Source of the DNA: Pisaster brevispinus
Taxonomy: Eukaryota; Echinodermata; Asteroidea; Forcipulatida; Asteriidae
DNA: 64,000 nucleotides
Assembly (NCBI GenBank): GCA_023634235.1
Contig: JAMKCF010000004.1
Coordinates: 24,560,527-24,624,526, forward strand
Direction: 5' to 3'
The position numbers and the translations under genes were made by a program. The notes below the pieces were generated by a model that saw nothing but the letters and a program-made list of their open reading frames with translations, made no database searches and was not told the origin of the DNA. Numbering within the stretch: position 1 is the first letter of the stretch; the number at the start of each line of letters is the position of its first letter. Positions 1-12,016 of this stretch are shown here, piece by piece.

Positions 1-50
1 TTGGGCTTAATCCATTGTGCGAGTCAGGAGAAAATAGTGAAAACTATTCC
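1..50 (+). mobile_element. Truncated fragment of the same MITE at the window edge
   Basis: Bases 1-50 match 3,124-3,173 with one difference noted, then diverge abruptly at ttagtgtaag. The part before base 1 is outside the window. Confidence 0.75.
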
Positions 51-627
51 TTAGTGTAAGTTTGGTGAGTGGAACTAAATGCATTTTTTATCTAGGCCTA
101 CTTATTACATGTATTATTTACAAAATGCACTGCGAGTTTAGTTGTTTTATTAACGCTGCAAAAGTACAATTATTCCCCTGTATCTAGGCACAAGGGCATC
201 ACCTTGATTGATAAAGAATCGAAACGAAGCCTGTCAAATTCTTCCCATTATAAAGGCGTCATGCGGGCGGAACAGAGATGTTTACTCTGTTTACAGGTAT
301 GGGCTCGGATAAACACTGTTTTCATCATTGTTTTTCAACAAGATCTGGGAAATTGTCATCAGTACTTTTGCCATAAACTCAGTAAAGATATTTACGTATC
401 TTAATCAACTAAATGTTAATCTGTCAAATTCGGCTACCGATTTTCCTTTCGGGAGCAACAGCGCCATCTGTGCCATTACACAAGTTCAGCAGTTTGTCAA
501 TATTGCTGTCCCCATCGCCTTTTGATGAAAAAGCAAACACCAACATACAAATCTGAAATAGAAAGCAGCTTTACAACTAACGTTTTATGTATCATTCCTA
601 TTTTCCAAAGAAGTCATTTCGGGGACC

Positions 628-777
628 TGGGACCGATTTCACAAAGCACTAAGATTCATCTTGAGATGAGTTGTCAGTATTACCATAGTGATTTGTATTG
701 TGACATCACACTTTGCTTAGCAATTAAGACCGATTTGCAGTAAAGATCAATCTCAGCTCATTGTGAAATCGAGCCCC
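628..777. mobile_element. Diverged MITE, gatttcacaaag family
   Basis: The left end gaccgatttcacaaagc and right end cattgtgaaatcgagcccc are inverted. A decayed fragment of the same family lies at about 33,090-33,215 (ends in aaatcgagcccgg). Confidence 0.65.
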
Positions 778-1067
778 TAGAATGGCCTGATCAACTTAAG
801 TAAATTGATATCATTTCTACCGATTTCATAAAAGCCTAAAAAGCAATCAAGCCACTGTCACGGGAGCTCGAGATCTCTCGTGTGGATTCTTTTTGCAGAA
901 ATTCCAAGAATTGTAACCGAATATGCATAAAACAGTTAAGATCTATCTGTTCGTCTAACACAAGCAACCCAGCGAGGTTTTAGTTCACCAAATAACAAAA
1001 CAATCCCCTGAGCTCTTGCGAGAATTTGAATGTAAATTGCATTCTCTTCCAGCACGTATACTTCAAG

Positions 1068-1675
1068 CTCTGTCGCAAGTTCCCTAGTAAACTGTGAGCA
1101 ATATGAGAAAGCAGAATAACTGCTCCGAGGTCAATACAGATGTTGATGGGGGGGGGATCATTTTCCCCTGAAAGGCAAATTGGTTCACAGTAGAGTACGT
1201 GCACAGTTCCGGAATATGAACACCTGTACTTAACTCGACTGATAGCAAATTGCAGATGGAATAACAGCCGACAAACGATGGTTGAAACGGTACATGAAAG
1301 TCATAAAGTAGGAGTTATTACAACCCTACGAGTATATTTATATCAAATTTCACTACACATGAAAAGGGGGTTGTGGCTAACTGCAGCAAGGAACACGTGA
1401 ACAATGTGGGAATGCGAAATAATTGCTTCGAGGTCAATACAACATTCGATTAAGGAGGAGGGAAATAAATAAATTGTCCCTCAAATGCGGGTTGTTTCAC
1501 AATAGACGCACTGTTCCGCGAAGGCTGTTATATGAATACGTTTATTTGATAAATAGCAAAATGCACATTCTCGAAGTAACAATCAACAACCGAGGTTGAA
1601 TACATTCATAAAGTTCGATTCATTAAAACTGTGCAAGTACATGTGTATTGATATTAAATTTCATTATATCTAAAC
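1068..1675 (+). repeat. Old tandem duplication of about 310 bp
   Basis: Copy A (about 1,068-1,360) and copy B (about 1,382-1,675) share, in the same order, ctgctccgaggtcaatacag/ttgcttcgaggtcaatacaa, gatagcaaattgca/aaatagcaaaatgca, cataaagt and tgatattaaatttcatta-type blocks, with many substitutions and indels. No coding potential was seen. Confidence 0.6.
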
Positions 1676-2779
1676 GGCTGCTGTGTAGCTGGCAGTGGCA
1701 AGAAAAGCGCGCTTTTTACACCAAATCAACACCTTGTTTAGGGCCTACATCTTCTCGAAGTTAAATTTTGTTTATTTGACAAATTTTGAAGGAAAAAATT
1801 CATTCCACCTCGAGGCTAGCTGTTTTTGTTTACAGTTTATGCCCCCGGGGATTTGTAAACAAAAGCATTAGGGCGAAGCATTCAAACACCATGAACAGGC
1901 TGGACAAAGTTTTTCAGAAAAGTGAATTTGTTCCTAATAGTTTGCGTTGATCTAAGGATAGCCTCTACACAAAGTGAAAATATTTGATTAGAAATTTAAT
2001 TGATTATTAACTAAGTAGTGATTGTGTGCTGTCAGCACCAATACAGAGGTGTCATTGCACAGGGTTTTCAAAGTCGAGGTTTGTTCATTTGGATGACTGC
2101 GTTAACAGTTTAGTATTCTTGGGTGTTAGTAATCTTGGGTGTTAGCTATCTTGGGTGTTAGTTATCTTGGGTGTTATTTTAACACTTTGGTACAGGTGTT
2201 CAACAGTTACTGCAATGAGGGTTTTACTATTCAACTTGTTATTATCCATACACTGACGTGTGATAAGGACTGGATACTTCGTGCGTTCCAGGAGAGTGAC
2301 AAAAACCGTATTTGTTATCCCCGATGCAATATTTGATGTTTCGAACCATTCTTTTTTTGTCAGTCTCATGGGGCAGAGGGGACAAGATGGGGAGGTTTAG
2401 GGTTTTGATTGTGGGGGCCCAGTCGTGGGAAGATGGGGCAAAGGTTCTGAGCGAAGGTTTCTACTCATACGATAGCCATTTTTTATAATTAGAATTTCAG
2501 TTTTGTATCATACAAATAACTTGTCAAACTTAACATTGAAATATGGTTACAGCTTGATAAGAGTACATTGTTACCAGACGAATAAACTGTGTTGTACGGA
2601 TGTTTGAAACAATGATTCTTTTACAAACCCCATTTGCGAATCACGCCGAAGTTGTTCAAATCATTATTGCATTGGTACTGAAACATAAACGTCAGTTGGG
2701 CAACATTCTAAGTTGTTTTTTTGTAACTGGAATAATCAGATTTTCTTTGTTGATTTGTTAAATTTATGTTACTTTCATA

Positions 2780-2954
2780 CACTGCAAAAACTGGGGGTGT
2801 TAAAACATCACGGGTTGTTGAGGAAACACCAAAGTAATTGTGTTTGCAGAAATAAGTGTTATTTTAAACACCCTTTGGTGTACATTTTTATTCTTTTGGG
2901 GGTATTTGTGACAACACCCATGGTGTCATTTTTAACATCCCAGTTGTTGCAGTG
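2780..2954. mobile_element. MITE with cactgcaaaaactggg termini
   Basis: A 175-bp element. Its left end cactgcaaaaactggg and right end cccagttgttgcagtg are inverted repeats, flanked by TA. The interior repeats ggtgttaaaaca-type motifs. Confidence 0.75.
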
Positions 2955-3033
2955 TATATTTCACGGCAAAATGTTATGTTCCCAACAATATAATAAACTT
3001 GTCATAATCTACGCTAAAGGTATCATGCCAATA

Positions 3034-3425
3034 CAGGATTGGCAGAGCTAACAAAATAGTCGCAGACAGTGTTCATGTTTTGTGTGATCAACCACATACA
3101 TGAAATAGAAAACCTTTGAAAAGTTGGGCTTAATCCATTGTGCAAGTCAGGAGAAAATAGTGAAAACTATTCCCAATTTTCAGCATGTAAACATATTGAC
3201 CATTGAAAGTTTCTGTTGTAGCAGCCGAAATCAGCCGTAAAAACGTGTTTCTTATTTAGGTTTTCAAATAAAGTTTTCTCGAATGTGGCTTCATTTCAGA
3301 GTGATGTATTTTATAGAAAAATTGCTGCTACTATGAACTTCATAATCAGTAAGCTTTCAGACTAAAATCAAACAATGATGTAATTTATCCTTATACTAGT
3401 CACCACCTAAAGTATTTGAAGAAAC
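3034..3425 (+). mobile_element. MITE, aggtattatacagg family, copy at 3 kb
   Basis: Plus orientation: caggattggcagagct, gtgtgatcaaccac, aatcagtaagctttcagac. Its central 48 bases recur at positions 1-50. Confidence 0.75.
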
Positions 3426-4646
3426 AAAATCGCTCACACGTAATACTCAATACCAATATGGTTGGTCGCTGAATTGTTCAAATACGCTCGAGACTCGCAC
3501 AGACTATTCAGGTTTTTTGTTTGTATTTTTTTTTAGTGGGGGTAGACAACACTCTCCTTACCTCCTTCTACAGAGTAACATGTACCAGTATATTCCCAAC
3601 TACGTCGAAATACATGAGTAAATTCAAGCCCATCACAGATAAATTCAATCAAATCACACATTCTTGAAAAGCTCTTCTATGTTATGAAGAATCAAAGAGC
3701 TCATACGATTTTTCATGATTGAATTTTGTCTGACGTTTGCCCTATGCGCCATTGTGTAATCAAACAAGCTCTTAATCATAAATGAGAGCATACATAGCTC
3801 TTGTCATTGTTATTAATTCTGCAAACATTTACTCTTTACATTATGATTTTTTTTTTTTTTTTTTGACAAGTTTCTAATCAAATTTTGTTTCCGATGGAAT
3901 CATTGTTGCCAGATTAAAGTATTTTTGTACCAAACAAAAATCAAGCCCATTATTCTGTTTTATCATGCGACCTCAATGTATTCTTCGACGGTAGAAAAAT
4001 TGGAGACGGTTGAAAAATTGAAGACGGTTGAAAAATTGAAGATATGCCACCGATTTTTACTTTTGACTGAATACTTTCCAGTGTGGCCACAAGGCGCTGT
4101 AGTAAACATACTTTTGAAATCCAAGCTATTTGCGCTTTTGCTTTTACCGCATTCAAATATTTTATTTACATTTGGAATTCAATGATTTGTTAAGTTCAGC
4201 TGAAGATAAACATATTGCGATAGAATTATGCGAATTAATTGATTATAAATATAATTAATGCCACCATTGAATCGATTGGTGCTGTTAAATAATGATTGAG
4301 TGCGTGGAGTAAGGTGGTAGTTCAGTGGATTATGTACAAGGTTAGTGTGTCTCCTTACTTCAATGGGAGTCGTTTCGAGTACAGCTCGAGTAGAGTTTGG
4401 TGAAGGGGGGGGGTCTGCAATACAATCGAGCGATCAGCTCCGATGACGACCATCATTGGTAATGGTTTTATGTAATCCATGCATCAAGTTCTGCTGAAGA
4501 AAGTGTTCGTATGCTGTGACCATTTTGGCTGATTTTCCCTCTGGCCCACTTTTGATTGCTTATCTAATGTTATTGTAGTTGCGTGATACTGGACGTTAGA
4601 TGTCGATGCGAGGTGAACTTGGTGATGTGATGAGGGACACTAGCCA

Positions 4647-5135
4647 TTTTCGAAACCACGGCACGGGCCTTGGGCTCCGGCTTCCAGGCACCATCCGTCG
4701 GTGTGTAGTCCCGTACCAAACGTGTAGTGTTCAAATTTTACAAACGGAGCCCAAGCCGCAGCCTACAAGCCCAAGCCGCAGCCTACAAGCCGTGGCTTCG
4801 AAGTGGCTATTATATTGGGGATGTTAGTTGGCAGCAGACTTCCGAATTGGCGGCTACGGCTACGGCAACAGCTACGACTGTTGCTAAGGGTGCTGTCAGG
4901 GAGGTACAATACCCTAACGCAAGGTGACATGTCGACCCAGCCGTAGCCGCGGCTGCCAATTCGCACACGACCTTGCCAAGGGCCCGTTTTCCAAGCCTCG
5001 GCTTGAGGGGCTCAGGCTTCGACTTGGGCTCCGTCATCACTCATTGAAACACTGTACCTAATGCACGGTGTTTCCATCGAACAGAGCCTGAAGTCGGAGA
5101 GCCTAAAGCCGAGGTTTCGAAAAGCCCCAGGTGAA
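4647..5135. mobile_element. MITE-like element with nested inverted GC-rich repeats
   Basis: The outer ends (gaaaccacggcacgggcctt and its imperfect complement near 5,110-5,125) enclose a second inverted pair (ggagcccaagccg near 4,746 and cttgggctcc near 5,025). They also enclose ggcggctacggctacgg facing cgtagccgcgg. The GC content is far above the surroundings. Related cores occur at 11,265-11,300 and 33,310-33,390. It lies directly 3' of the GPCR gene. Confidence 0.55.
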
Positions 5136-5233
5136 TTCTTTGTTCTCGAACGGTGTGCGCATGCTCAGGACTTCGAAAAACATTGGCATGTGTGCTGCCA
5201 CCTAGCGTCGCATTGTGATCAGTCTGTTTTGAT

Positions 5234-6412
5234 TTATCTTCGCCTCTTTATGCAGAAGGAAAATACATGGGTGCGATAAAACTGTCTAATCTTATTCTGA
5301 GTTACCGCGTATAGAATAGGATTAATGCATGAATTGGCGAACATCAAATTAGCAACATGGACGCGAGTGGCGTACGGAATGCAATATGTGCAGATTGGTG
5401 TGATGATAGCTGCTACGACGAGGTACGGTAGCGTACACGCAGTAAACACCGCCAGCAGTGCCGCCATCGTGATAGCTGGCTTAAGGTAGCGATTCTTGAC
5501 GGTCAATTTACGCCGTGTCTCACGCGTCTCCTGCCCGTTGGCTGCGGACACAGTGCTCGCTCCGTCATTCACCGCTTGAGGGACTGCTGGGGTCTTGTTG
5601 ACAACTGACCCGCGTGGGGGCGACGCAGTGACCGTTGTCCAGGCCGTTTGCCGGGGTCTTGCAGCCGCACACGCCGCTGATGCAGACATCTCGGTGTTGC
5701 TGAAGTCTCCGTTCGCATGAATCTTTCCCTTCAGTCTCTTACGGAGATGATACATGAACCCAACGCTGCAGAACAGAATTATAACCAGCGGAATAAAGAA
5801 TCCGAAGATGAAAATGCAATACAGGAATGTTCCATCGAGCTTCACTGGCGGTAGGCAGACAAAGTTAAAGTTGACTATGACTCGATTCTGTAGCGCGTCG
5901 GTCCACCACAGGATCATCTCTAACAAAGCACTTAGGATAACCAGCACCCAGATGCAGCAAATTGTAATGCGCACTGTGGATAGAGACTGGATGGCAACGT
6001 ATCTGGAGTAGTCTTTTGCTACAAGGAGGAATCGGTCGACGCTGATTGCAGTCACTGTGTAGATCGCCACGGTGAGGGCAATATCGGCAAAGAACACCTC
6101 CACCATACACAGCTCTTCCTTCAGGGGCCAGTACCCCAGGGCGGTCTCCACTACCCGCAGAGGTAGCACGATCAGACCCATCAGGAGGTCAGCTACGGAC
6201 AAACTGACCAGGAGTAAGTTACTCGGTTTCTGGTGGAGACTCGAGTCGGATACGAAGGCAGCGAGCGTCCCGAAGTTCCCCAGGACGGTCAGGATTGTCG
6301 CGAAGGACAGCAGGCTCGCCTCCAAGGGTGCACCCGGCGGCAAGGCGAACCCAACTCCGCTGGCGTTCGTGTCAGCCATGTTTACATGTGTCTGTTCAGT
6401 GGTCGCATCCAT
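5234..6412 (-). CDS. Single-exon class A (rhodopsin-type) GPCR, amine-receptor-like, orphan
   Basis: The 392-residue protein has seven hydrophobic segments: TM1 about 32-55 with LGN (N46), TM2 with LSVADLL (D75), TM3 starting at C102 and ending in DRF (126-128), TM4 with W155, TM5 with P208, TM6 with P329, and TM7 with NPILY (364-368). C186 is the probable disulfide partner of C102. A Ser/Ala/Thr-rich third loop (about 221-309) precedes TM6, and the tail is short, basic and carries a Cys. The architecture resembles biogenic-amine or muscarinic-like receptors. However, position 3.32 is Ala (Asp is at 3.33), the toggle motif reads CTLP rather than CWLP, and DRY is DRF, so the ligand cannot be named. 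Start choice: Met at 6,412. Another Met at 6,379 has a stronger Kozak context (aacATGG), and one at 6,478 is also in frame. N-A-S near the N terminus is a possible glycan site. Confidence 0.88.
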   Translation of the reverse strand: MDATTEQTHVNMADTNASGVGFALPPGAPLEASLLSFATILTVLGNFGTLAAFVSDSSLHQKPSNLLLVSLSVADLLMGLIVLPLRVVETALGYWPLKEELCMVEVFFADIALTVAIYTVTAISVDRFLLVAKDYSRYVAIQSLSTVRITICCIWVLVILSALLEMILWWTDALQNRVIVNFNFVCLPPVKLDGTFLYCIFIFGFFIPLVIILFCSVGFMYHLRKRLKGKIHANGDFSNTEMSASAACAAARPRQTAWTTVTASPPRGSVVNKTPAVPQAVNDGASTVSAANGQETRETRRKLTVKNRYLKPAITMAALLAVFTACTLPYLVVAAIITPICTYCIPYATRVHVANLMFANSCINPILYAVTQNKIRQFYRTHVFSFCIKRRR

Positions 6413-6479
6413 CCGGAAAATGATCCCCAATGCAGAAAATATTTCATTAAAAAGTCGTTCCAAATGGAATATTTTCACT

Positions 6480-8275
6480 CACGCATACGAGTATTGGTTA
6501 AGCCAACTGGAAGGGCGAAAGCAAACCCCGGGCTGGTTAATTGAAAAATTTAAGCCACGTTCCTAGACACTCTACCAGAACTCAGTGAAGCGAACGAAAG
6601 TTTACGTCTGAAGTCATGTTTGAAAGCGAATTCCGTAGCTGTAGTTTACAGGGTTAACCCCCGATGAAAGCTTTCAAAAACTGTACACGACACGGTTGCT
6701 CAACAGCCAGAATTCTTTTAAAAGACATTAAAGACAATGAGGGGTGTACCTTTTCACTCACATGTCACAACCTACCACTTTAAACACGCGTCATAAATCG
6801 ATGCTTTGACACTGTATGCAAGAGTCAATATGTAACCAACTGGATCAGTCGATATCTCCTTTACATGGTATCCCGTGTTGTTATCCAGGTTTTTGTTTAC
6901 AAGGGCCCCATAAACGTCGTACCGTTTGCTTTTTTCATTTACTCATCAAAATGAGGCAGTGGTTGCAATCAAAAATCAAACATGATGACCGAGAAGTTTG
7001 TGGTCTGGAGACGAATCTATGCAGAAGTTTAGATGATAAGCCTCCAGTTTGATGCAAGAATTCACGTTTTCCTTCAACCACAAAAACGGCTTCAAACACT
7101 GTGGGAAGTTAGCTCCTCCAAGAAGGTTTTTACCGCTGATTTTTATAGAGTCAGATCGATGTTAGGAGATTTGAAGAATTCGGTCTCTTCTGAAAACACC
7201 CGTCTCTTTATATTGCTCATCATAGTGCTATCAAATCATCTCACAGTGTTGATCCGTGTTTGGCTGGCAAAACAGCATCTAGGTGTTCGACTCAGGGAAG
7301 TCTACCTCAGGTTTGAGTCGACGAGCCAAAGACAACACTTATTTGAACATGACGCATTAGTATATATGTTAAGACAGCTTTTCCTAAAGAACACCGCGCT
7401 ATATGTGGCGTAGCAAAACCTACACTCCGCAGAGAAAGCAGCACGCTATAGGAATCGGTGCAGTTGCATCCCTCGGTGACGTCAGTTTCATCTTCATTCT
7501 GATTGGTTAAGCGTGACTTGCACTCACAAATACAAGCCAATGATGGCAGTCGAACGGTGCTTCTTGTCTGGTGTACTAAAACACATAGCGAGGTGTCCAA
7601 GTACACATCATAAAGGTGACAACTGAAACAGCATTTTCACCACAGTCAGAGTAGTATCAACATTGATTAAAATACCTTTGCACAAAGTATTGATGATCTA
7701 CGAGCAGAAATTGCAAGATAAACCCAGAGTCATTTTGTTCGTATCCCGGTCATGACACTTGTGTCCTCGAGCAATATGCTTTACTATAATTGCTTCTCTT
7801 CACCCGGGGGTATAAATGGGTACCTGTGAGGGTAGAGGTTGATGTTGTATTTGAAAATGTATTTTGAGTGCCACGGCAGCCCAGGGATGTATACTCCCCA
7901 GGGATCGGAGAAAGATTAATGTTTAATTGGCCAAATGACCATGGCACTAATGCGTACTGATAACGTTAATTGCAAGTGCACTTTATATTACTAACTAGTT
8001 GTTGTAATAAAAAAAATAAAAACAAAAAATTATACTCAATTCCTCCAAAATATTAATTAGTTTCCACGATGTAGTTTCATCCTTTGCGTATTACTTCATT
8101 ATCCCTTAAAATAAGGAGCGCGGAAAGTTTTTTTGAATCACAGTGTAATTAGCGTATTAAAACAATTACTCTCATTTTGCTTGTTATTTGCGTATCGATA
8201 CGGAAACAATAGTCAAAATAGGTTTTTCTCAAAACACTGATAAGACTTTTTAAACACAGTTTTGTATTTCCCTTA
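6480..8275. other. GPCR upstream and intergenic DNA
   Basis: Apart from the candidate promoter motifs at 7.4-7.5 kb I see no gene. A 126-codon plus-strand frame at 7,033-7,413 has no recognisable domain or splice context. Confidence 0.5.
7400..7520 (-). promoter_or_regulatory. Candidate distal promoter for the GPCR gene
   Basis: On the minus strand this stretch has a CCAAT motif (aaccaatcagaa, near 7,497-7,508), a CRE-like TGACGTCA (near 7,478) and a cluster of CpG. It lies about 1 kb upstream of the receptor ATG. Whether transcription starts here is inferred only from these motifs. Confidence 0.2.
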
Positions 8276-8657
8276 AAGGTATTATACAGGATTAGTAAGG
8301 ATAAAATACATTCTTTAATTTTAGCCTGGCAGCTTACTGATTATGAAGTTCAATAGTTGAACCTTTGTTTTTCTGTGAAATATTTTCCTCTAAAATGAAG
8401 CCATAGTCGAAAAAACTGTACCTGAAAACCTAAAAAAAATGTGACACCAGCTGATTTGGGTTGTTACAACCCAAATTTAATTAAGGACAATGTGTTTACA
8501 TGCTGAAAAATGCTTTTTTTTTCCTCATGACTTACACAACGGATTAAGCCCTTTTTTCACAGGTTTGATATTTTATGGACATGTGTAATGGTTGATCTCA
8601 CGAAACAAGAACACTATCGGCGACTTCTTTGTCAGCTCTATCAATATTTATTTAAAC
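8276..8657 (-). mobile_element. MITE, aggtattatacagg family, copy at 8.3 kb
   Basis: It starts aaggtattatacaggattag and keeps the internal landmarks (aaaatgaagccatag, ggttgatctcacg). The distal terminus is diverged. Confidence 0.75.
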
Positions 8658-9378
8658 CCCACACCCTATTTTTTAAAGAAACCCCCGAATCGGTGAACCG
8701 CTTGGAAAAGGAACATACTTTTAAATGTCAGCCGTTTGGTTGTTGTCAACCTGTCTGACGTGGCATCGATCGGTCTCAACATTAGCCTCTCCGTCTAGAA
8801 TTTTCAAGCGACATTTTCTCCGCTATTCCAAGCCCCTCTGGTCCCAAGTTGTGAGCACATTTTAATTAGTTGTTCATAGTCACACATATATATATATATA
8901 ATAAAGCCACACCTGGCAGGTGAGCGAAGGACACAACACAAAATGTGCGTTCTTTCAACTCAATTTCATTTTACACGGGAGAAATTTTAAGTCAATATTT
9001 TGGGGTAGATTTTTAACCATTATGCATCGCAATCGTTCAAAGAGTGGGAGTTTCAATGGCTTAAAAACATCAACAAACGGCGCTGCGCGTGACTTCAATT
9101 GCCTATGGTCAGAAAACGTGCCACGTATTTTCAAGGTTCAATAGTCTAGGTTAAAGATGTGATGTTAGTTTGGATTAAGACAGTGTACAACACTGTTGAT
9201 CTGCTGCTATTGTAGGCTTACTGTCATTGAATCAAGGCAAAGTACAACATTATGATGCTATGATTCGTACGTCTGCTCAATATAAAACCAGAATGAGATA
9301 CAAAACATTGATGTTTGATTTTACCTCTATTAGTATTAGTACTTTACTAATAATCCCGGGTCATAAATGACACAGATC

Positions 9379-9573
9379 AGAGCCCAGTTTCATATAGTTG
9401 CTTAAGCGCAAAAAAAAGCTCAGCACAACAAAAATATGCTTACCAGAATATGGTTACCAGCCAAACTACCATGTCAGTTGTACAATCTGTGACTGGTGCC
9501 TGATCATTTCTGCTTTGCAGGAAAACATTTTCAGTACTACTTCCTGCTTAAGCAGCTCGATGAAATTAGGTCC
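9379..9573. mobile_element. MITE, gggccc/tgcttaagc family
   Basis: The ends are agcccagtttcatatag and its imperfect complement, tgaaattaggtcc. The inner part has ccagaatatggttaccagcc, shared with the copy at 51.3 kb. It is non-coding. Confidence 0.7.
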
Positions 9574-9599
9574 AGTGCTCCGTAGGGCGTGACCCCATT

Positions 9600-9790
9600 T
9601 CCGGGTCAGCCTGACCCAGAACCTGTGTCAAAATGACCCAGAAATGGGCCAAACTGATGCAGAATCCGGGTAAAAAAAACATTGACCAGTTTATGTTTCA
9701 AACTTACCCAGTAATGGGTCGTGCCCCCCCCCCCCCCCCCCCTTGGACCCGGAATCTGGGTTAATGCCGACCCGGGAGATTTTATAGAGT
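9600..9790. repeat. Dispersed tgacccagaa element, copy 1
   Basis: It carries repeated (c)tgacccagaa motifs, a poly-C run and an end reading gacccgggagattttatag. It shares its ends and motifs with 10,995-11,190. Confidence 0.6.
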
Positions 9791-10059
9791 GTACTGTCTG
9801 TGAATCAATATAAGGTAAAGAAGTAGGAAAAAATTTTAAATGTGATTTTTGTTTTCTCTCTCACTCTTAGAATCCATATAAGGTAAAATGTTACAAACTG
9901 TTGCAAGACTATTGATCCTGGTGCGCTGAAAACCCTTTGAATAAACGCAAAACTATTGATGTTTTAGATTGTAAGACAGCCTATACTGATTCTTGTAGGT
10001 CTGTCTGCTTTATTTGAACGAAGTTACGTAGCACATGGCACGTGTACATATGGAATTGT

Positions 10060-10375
10060 ATGTAGGAGAGGGTGCGTACGTACGGATCACTAATTCGTAC
10101 GTACTAGTTACTACTTCGCACGCACACATTGCTATTCCGTACGTGCGAATAAGTAATTCGTTCGCACCAATGACTATTCCGTAACGTACCAATTACTATT
10201 CCGTAACGTACCAATTACTCTTCGGTAACGTGCCAATTACTATTCCGTTCGTACGAATTAGTAATTCATAAGCTCGGTTGACTATTCCATACGTACGCTA
10301 ATCTGAACATAGGAATACAAATCCGTACGTACGGATTCCTAATTTGTACGTAAGGAATAGTAATCCGTGCGGGTT
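10060..10375. repeat. Degenerate cgtacgtacgaattac array
   Basis: Units of about 22-23 bp built from (c)cgtacgta and aattactattc. The left part is in inverted orientation to the right part (cgtacgtacggatcactaat facing atccgtacgtacggattcct). It is non-coding and may form a cruciform. Confidence 0.7.
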
Positions 10376-10994
10376 TTCTTGTTCACCGTGTCGTTAATAA
10401 TACACTTCCACATTATGCCTAGCAACACAGAAAATGGTGATAACCCGTTTTGAGGAGCCATGGGTTTTTAAAAAGTAGCTTCAATATAATTGGAGGGCTT
10501 TGTAATCTTTTTCAAAGAGATTTTAAAAAATAGAAGAAAAATCCACTTTGACAAAATGTCTACACATGCGGCAAATGGTGCACCTTTAACCAAACTCAAT
10601 AACGTAAGTGTTTTTACTTGCCCTCGAGGGGGAAAGCCCGTAGGGAAGAGTCAGTAGTAATACTCCCGCACAATACATGTACCCATAAATGTCAGGGAAG
10701 TCAACGGGAACACGATAAAAGGGTTCTCAAGTGCCAAATACATTAAGTGAAACAGTTGGCATCGACCAACAACCCTACGACAACGCATTGTGTGTTGTTG
10801 TTGTTCGATTTAAATGCGGGCTTATTATATCCCACTATACGTGTAAGTATTGCTACGTTTTCTTATAAGTCTGAAGATTACTGTTATTATGAGGAACCGG
10901 CATCGTTGTGTACAACGAAAAAGCATATCAAGGCCGCGTGCATTCAGCCGTGTCCGAAATTAGCGGCCTCTCTAAAAAAAACTTCCTGATCAGA

Positions 10995-11190
10995 ATTGAC
11001 CCAAATCTAGGTCCCTTGGGGCTTGATCAATTTCTGTGTCAGTATGACCCAGAATGTATGTCAAGATGACCCCCAAATGGGTCGAAATGACACTGAACGC
11101 AGGATACAATCCATCTTTTGTTAACTGCTTCCCCGGATCCTTGGACCCTGAATCCAGGTAAATTCAGACCCGGGAGTTTTGAGAGTGTGT
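10995..11190. repeat. Dispersed tgacccagaa element, copy 2
   Basis: It has tgacccagaatgtatgtc, ccttggaccctgaatccagg and gacccgggagttttgagag in the same order as copy 1. Confidence 0.6.
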
Positions 11191-11376
11191 GGCTACGACT
11201 TGACGGTAACGTGAACAAGCGTTGAAGTAGAGGGCGTCCATAGCAACACACCCTTAGCAGCAGCTACGGCTATGGCCCATAGCCGTAGCCGCAAATTTGG
11301 ACACGCCCTCACGTGTGTGACGAACGATCGCTTTGTATTCGTGTTCATGACACACTGACTAGACACCTTGAATCAT

Positions 11377-11404
11377 TGATCTCCATTAATATTAATGGAG
11401 ATCA
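11377..11404. repeat. Perfect 28-bp palindrome
   Basis: The half-site is tgatctccattaat and no spacer separates the two halves. Confidence 0.9.
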
Positions 11405-11699
11405 TCGCCTTGAATTGGCCGCCATCTTTATTATATAAAACAATGGCAATGTGTACGTGTGTACGCGCTGCGCACGACTCTCAGCCAATGATAGCTCTTC
11501 ATTGACCTCGGTGAGGGAACCGTTTTGGGCTTGTGACGTCATATTCAAGGGGTATATTATATGCAAAGTGTACTTCACTGTATTTCACAAGTTGGAGGAC
11601 CAAACAAAAGTTACATCACTTATTACCGCCTGCTAGAGAGAACTAGAGAAAACTAGTCGGTTCAAGACTGTGCTCATCCACTGGTGCCTTTTTAACCAA

Positions 11700-12016
11700 A
11701 ATGCTCTGTTTTTGAGTGATCTCATACTATAATTTATTCACTTTTTCTTACAAGTTCCGTTTGTAATTTCCATGTCCATTGTCCTGTATTTTTACACAAT
11801 TTTGATGTTTGTATTTTCCATTCAATACTGATGTGTTATTTGATCAGATTGCTACTGTATCATTGCCTTGCCTTGTCTCTTTTTGTAACTGTTAGAATGT
11901 GTGTCTTTATATAGTATTGTGGGGGTTTTAAAAGTAATGTTAACGTTATTGAGTGTACTTCAACCCAATCGTTCTTATATTGAAGTAACAAATACATTTT
12001 TCATTCTATTCTATGT
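11700..12016 (+). mobile_element. Possible LINE-type 3' tail
   Basis: An AT-rich, T-rich non-coding stretch ending in a short attctattct microsatellite, as many CR1/L2-type 3' ends do. There is no coding support. Confidence 0.25.

Noticed and set aside
6072..6566. A 164-codon plus-strand frame opposite the GPCR
   Set aside because: It is the antisense shadow of the receptor coding sequence, with no motif of its own.
10060..10375. CRISPR-like array
   Set aside because: The units are degenerate, without distinct spacers, and the window is clearly a eukaryotic genome.
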